A stretch of 16,143 bases of DNA from Hydrogenophaga sp. (GTDB taxonomy: Bacteria > Pseudomonadota > Gammaproteobacteria > Burkholderiales > Burkholderiaceae_C), in contig JAIFNE010000040.1 of assembly GCA_020047875.1 (NCBI GenBank), positions 1-16,143 of the forward strand, written 5' to 3'. Shown here piece by piece: positions 15,589 through 16,143 of this stretch; the first letter of the stretch is position 1; every line of letters starts with the position of its first letter. The notes under the pieces were generated by a model, which was not told the origin of the DNA, searched no databases, and saw nothing but the letters and a program-made list of their open reading frames with translations. Made by a program: the position numbers and the translations under genes.

Positions 15589-16098
15589 TCAGTGGCTGAC
15601 CAGCCAGGCGGTGATACCGAACCCGGCGTTGTAGAACGCGTGTAGCCCCACCGCGGGCCACACGCTGTCGAAGCGCTCGCGCAGGTGGCCGAACACCAGT
15701 GAGGGCGCGGCCACGGCCAGTGCCCAGGCCAGCGGCTGGGCGCGCAGGTGCAGGGCCACGAAGGCCAGCGTGACCAGCGCATTGGCCAGGGTGATCGGGC
15801 CCAGCCGCCACGGCCGCCCGCCGCGCTGCAGCCAGACCAGCGCCTGCCCTTGCAGCAGACCGCGAAACACCACCTCTTCCAGAAGCGGCTGCACCAGCAC
15901 CAGCGACGCCCAGGCCAGCCAGCCCAACGGCGCGCGCAGGTGCGGCCCCAACAGCAGGCCCAGCGCCAGCCAGACGGGCAGGGCCAGCAGCGTGGCGAGT
16001 GCGATCTGCCGGTCGGGTGGCCAGCGCCCGATGGCGGGGCGGGGCCAGCCAAGGCCGCTGGCTTGAAAGAGGGTGGACGGTGGTGGTTGCGGGGCCAT
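15589..16098 (-). CDS. CPBP family intramembrane glutamic endopeptidase
   Basis: A multi-pass inner-membrane protein of the CPBP (Abi/CAAX-protease) family, 169 residues from the ATG at 16098. The signature residues are present: Glu74-Glu75-x3-Arg79 in PLLEEVVFRGLLQ, FxxxH with His117 (FVALH), and HxxxN with His153 and Asn157 (LHAFYNAGF). These form the putative catalytic site inside the membrane. Hydrophobic segments surround each motif. The protein is short for the family and resembles, from memory, the MrtJ type linked to C-terminal sorting signals; I see no sorting-signal substrate here. The frame remains open to the window edge (GTG at 16137 is possible), so a longer N-terminus cannot be excluded. 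Confidence 0.82.
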   Translation of the reverse strand: MAPQPPPSTLFQASGLGWPRPAIGRWPPDRQIALATLLALPVWLALGLLLGPHLRAPLGWLAWASLVLVQPLLEEVVFRGLLQGQALVWLQRGGRPWRLGPITLANALVTLAFVALHLRAQPLAWALAVAAPSLVFGHLRERFDSVWPAVGLHAFYNAGFGITAWLVSH

Positions 16099-16143
16099 GG
16101 GTTGGGGCCGTTGGGTGCCTGTTCGGCATCCTCCCACACGCGG

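Noticed and set aside
14853..16139. 428-codon - strand frame overlapping DUF2202 and the CPBP gene
   Set aside because: It is Pro/Arg/Trp-rich and out of frame with the CPBP motifs, and antisense to DUF2202. It is a shadow.

Overview
The window looks like a chromosomal segment of a high-GC betaproteobacterium, most probably Burkholderiales and likely Comamonadaceae (Hydrogenophaga/Acidovorax/Variovorax-like). This is an inference from very GC-rich third positions, the style of the proteins (NAD-linked FDH, PcaF-type thiolase, Rep, DUF2202 lipoprotein) and a GC-rich 'GGGCCGCCCC...CCCCCCTCGGGGGG' repeat of the kind I remember as scattered through Comamonadaceae genomes. No rRNA, tRNA, CRISPR array, complete insertion sequence or phage module is visible.

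Left part (1-7180, all + strand). The window opens inside a PuuB/DadA-like FAD amine oxidoreductase that carries two out-of-frame deletions (pseudogene, or assembly error). A strong compound terminator follows at 1019-1076. Then comes a tight three-gene cluster. A beta-ketoadipyl-CoA thiolase (pcaF-type, 1127-2329) is followed after 2 bp by a fused NuoE/NuoF-type diaphorase subunit of NAD-dependent formate dehydrogenase (2332-4265). That gene overlaps by ATGA the molybdenum-containing catalytic subunit FdsA (4262-7180). The fused diaphorase gene is interrupted by exactly 146 bp, made of two tandem copies (78 + 68 bp) of the GC-rich repeat. This puts the two halves in different frames. The upstream ORF stops at 3291 and a plausible restart ATG lies at 3282 behind a GGCGGA ribosome-binding-like sequence at the element's edge. 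The gene is therefore either dead or has become two overlapping, possibly translationally coupled ORFs. This is the most interesting feature of the window.

Middle part (7181-9572). After about 310 bp without a recognisable gene come two - strand genes: an AI-2E/PerM-family membrane protein (7494-8591) and, upstream of it, a Crp/Fnr-family regulator with an unusual C-terminal tail (8697-9572). Between them, just upstream of the transporter's ribosome-binding site, is a hairpin plus U-tract with a competing alternative hairpin: a terminator or attenuator.

Right part (9573-16143). A 467-bp interval with possible gene remnants precedes a long TolA/TonB-like envelope protein (10040-11923, +). Convergent with it is a two-gene - strand unit: Rep helicase (12482-14563) and an ATGA-overlapping small secreted protein (11955-12485). 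Divergent from rep is a DUF2202 ferritin-like lipoprotein (14865-15551, +), which converges on a CPBP-family intramembrane protease (15589-16098, -) near the window's end.

Together the left cluster suggests NAD-linked formate oxidation tied, at least transcriptionally, to aromatic/beta-ketoadipate catabolism. The rest is housekeeping and envelope genes with no evident shared pathway.
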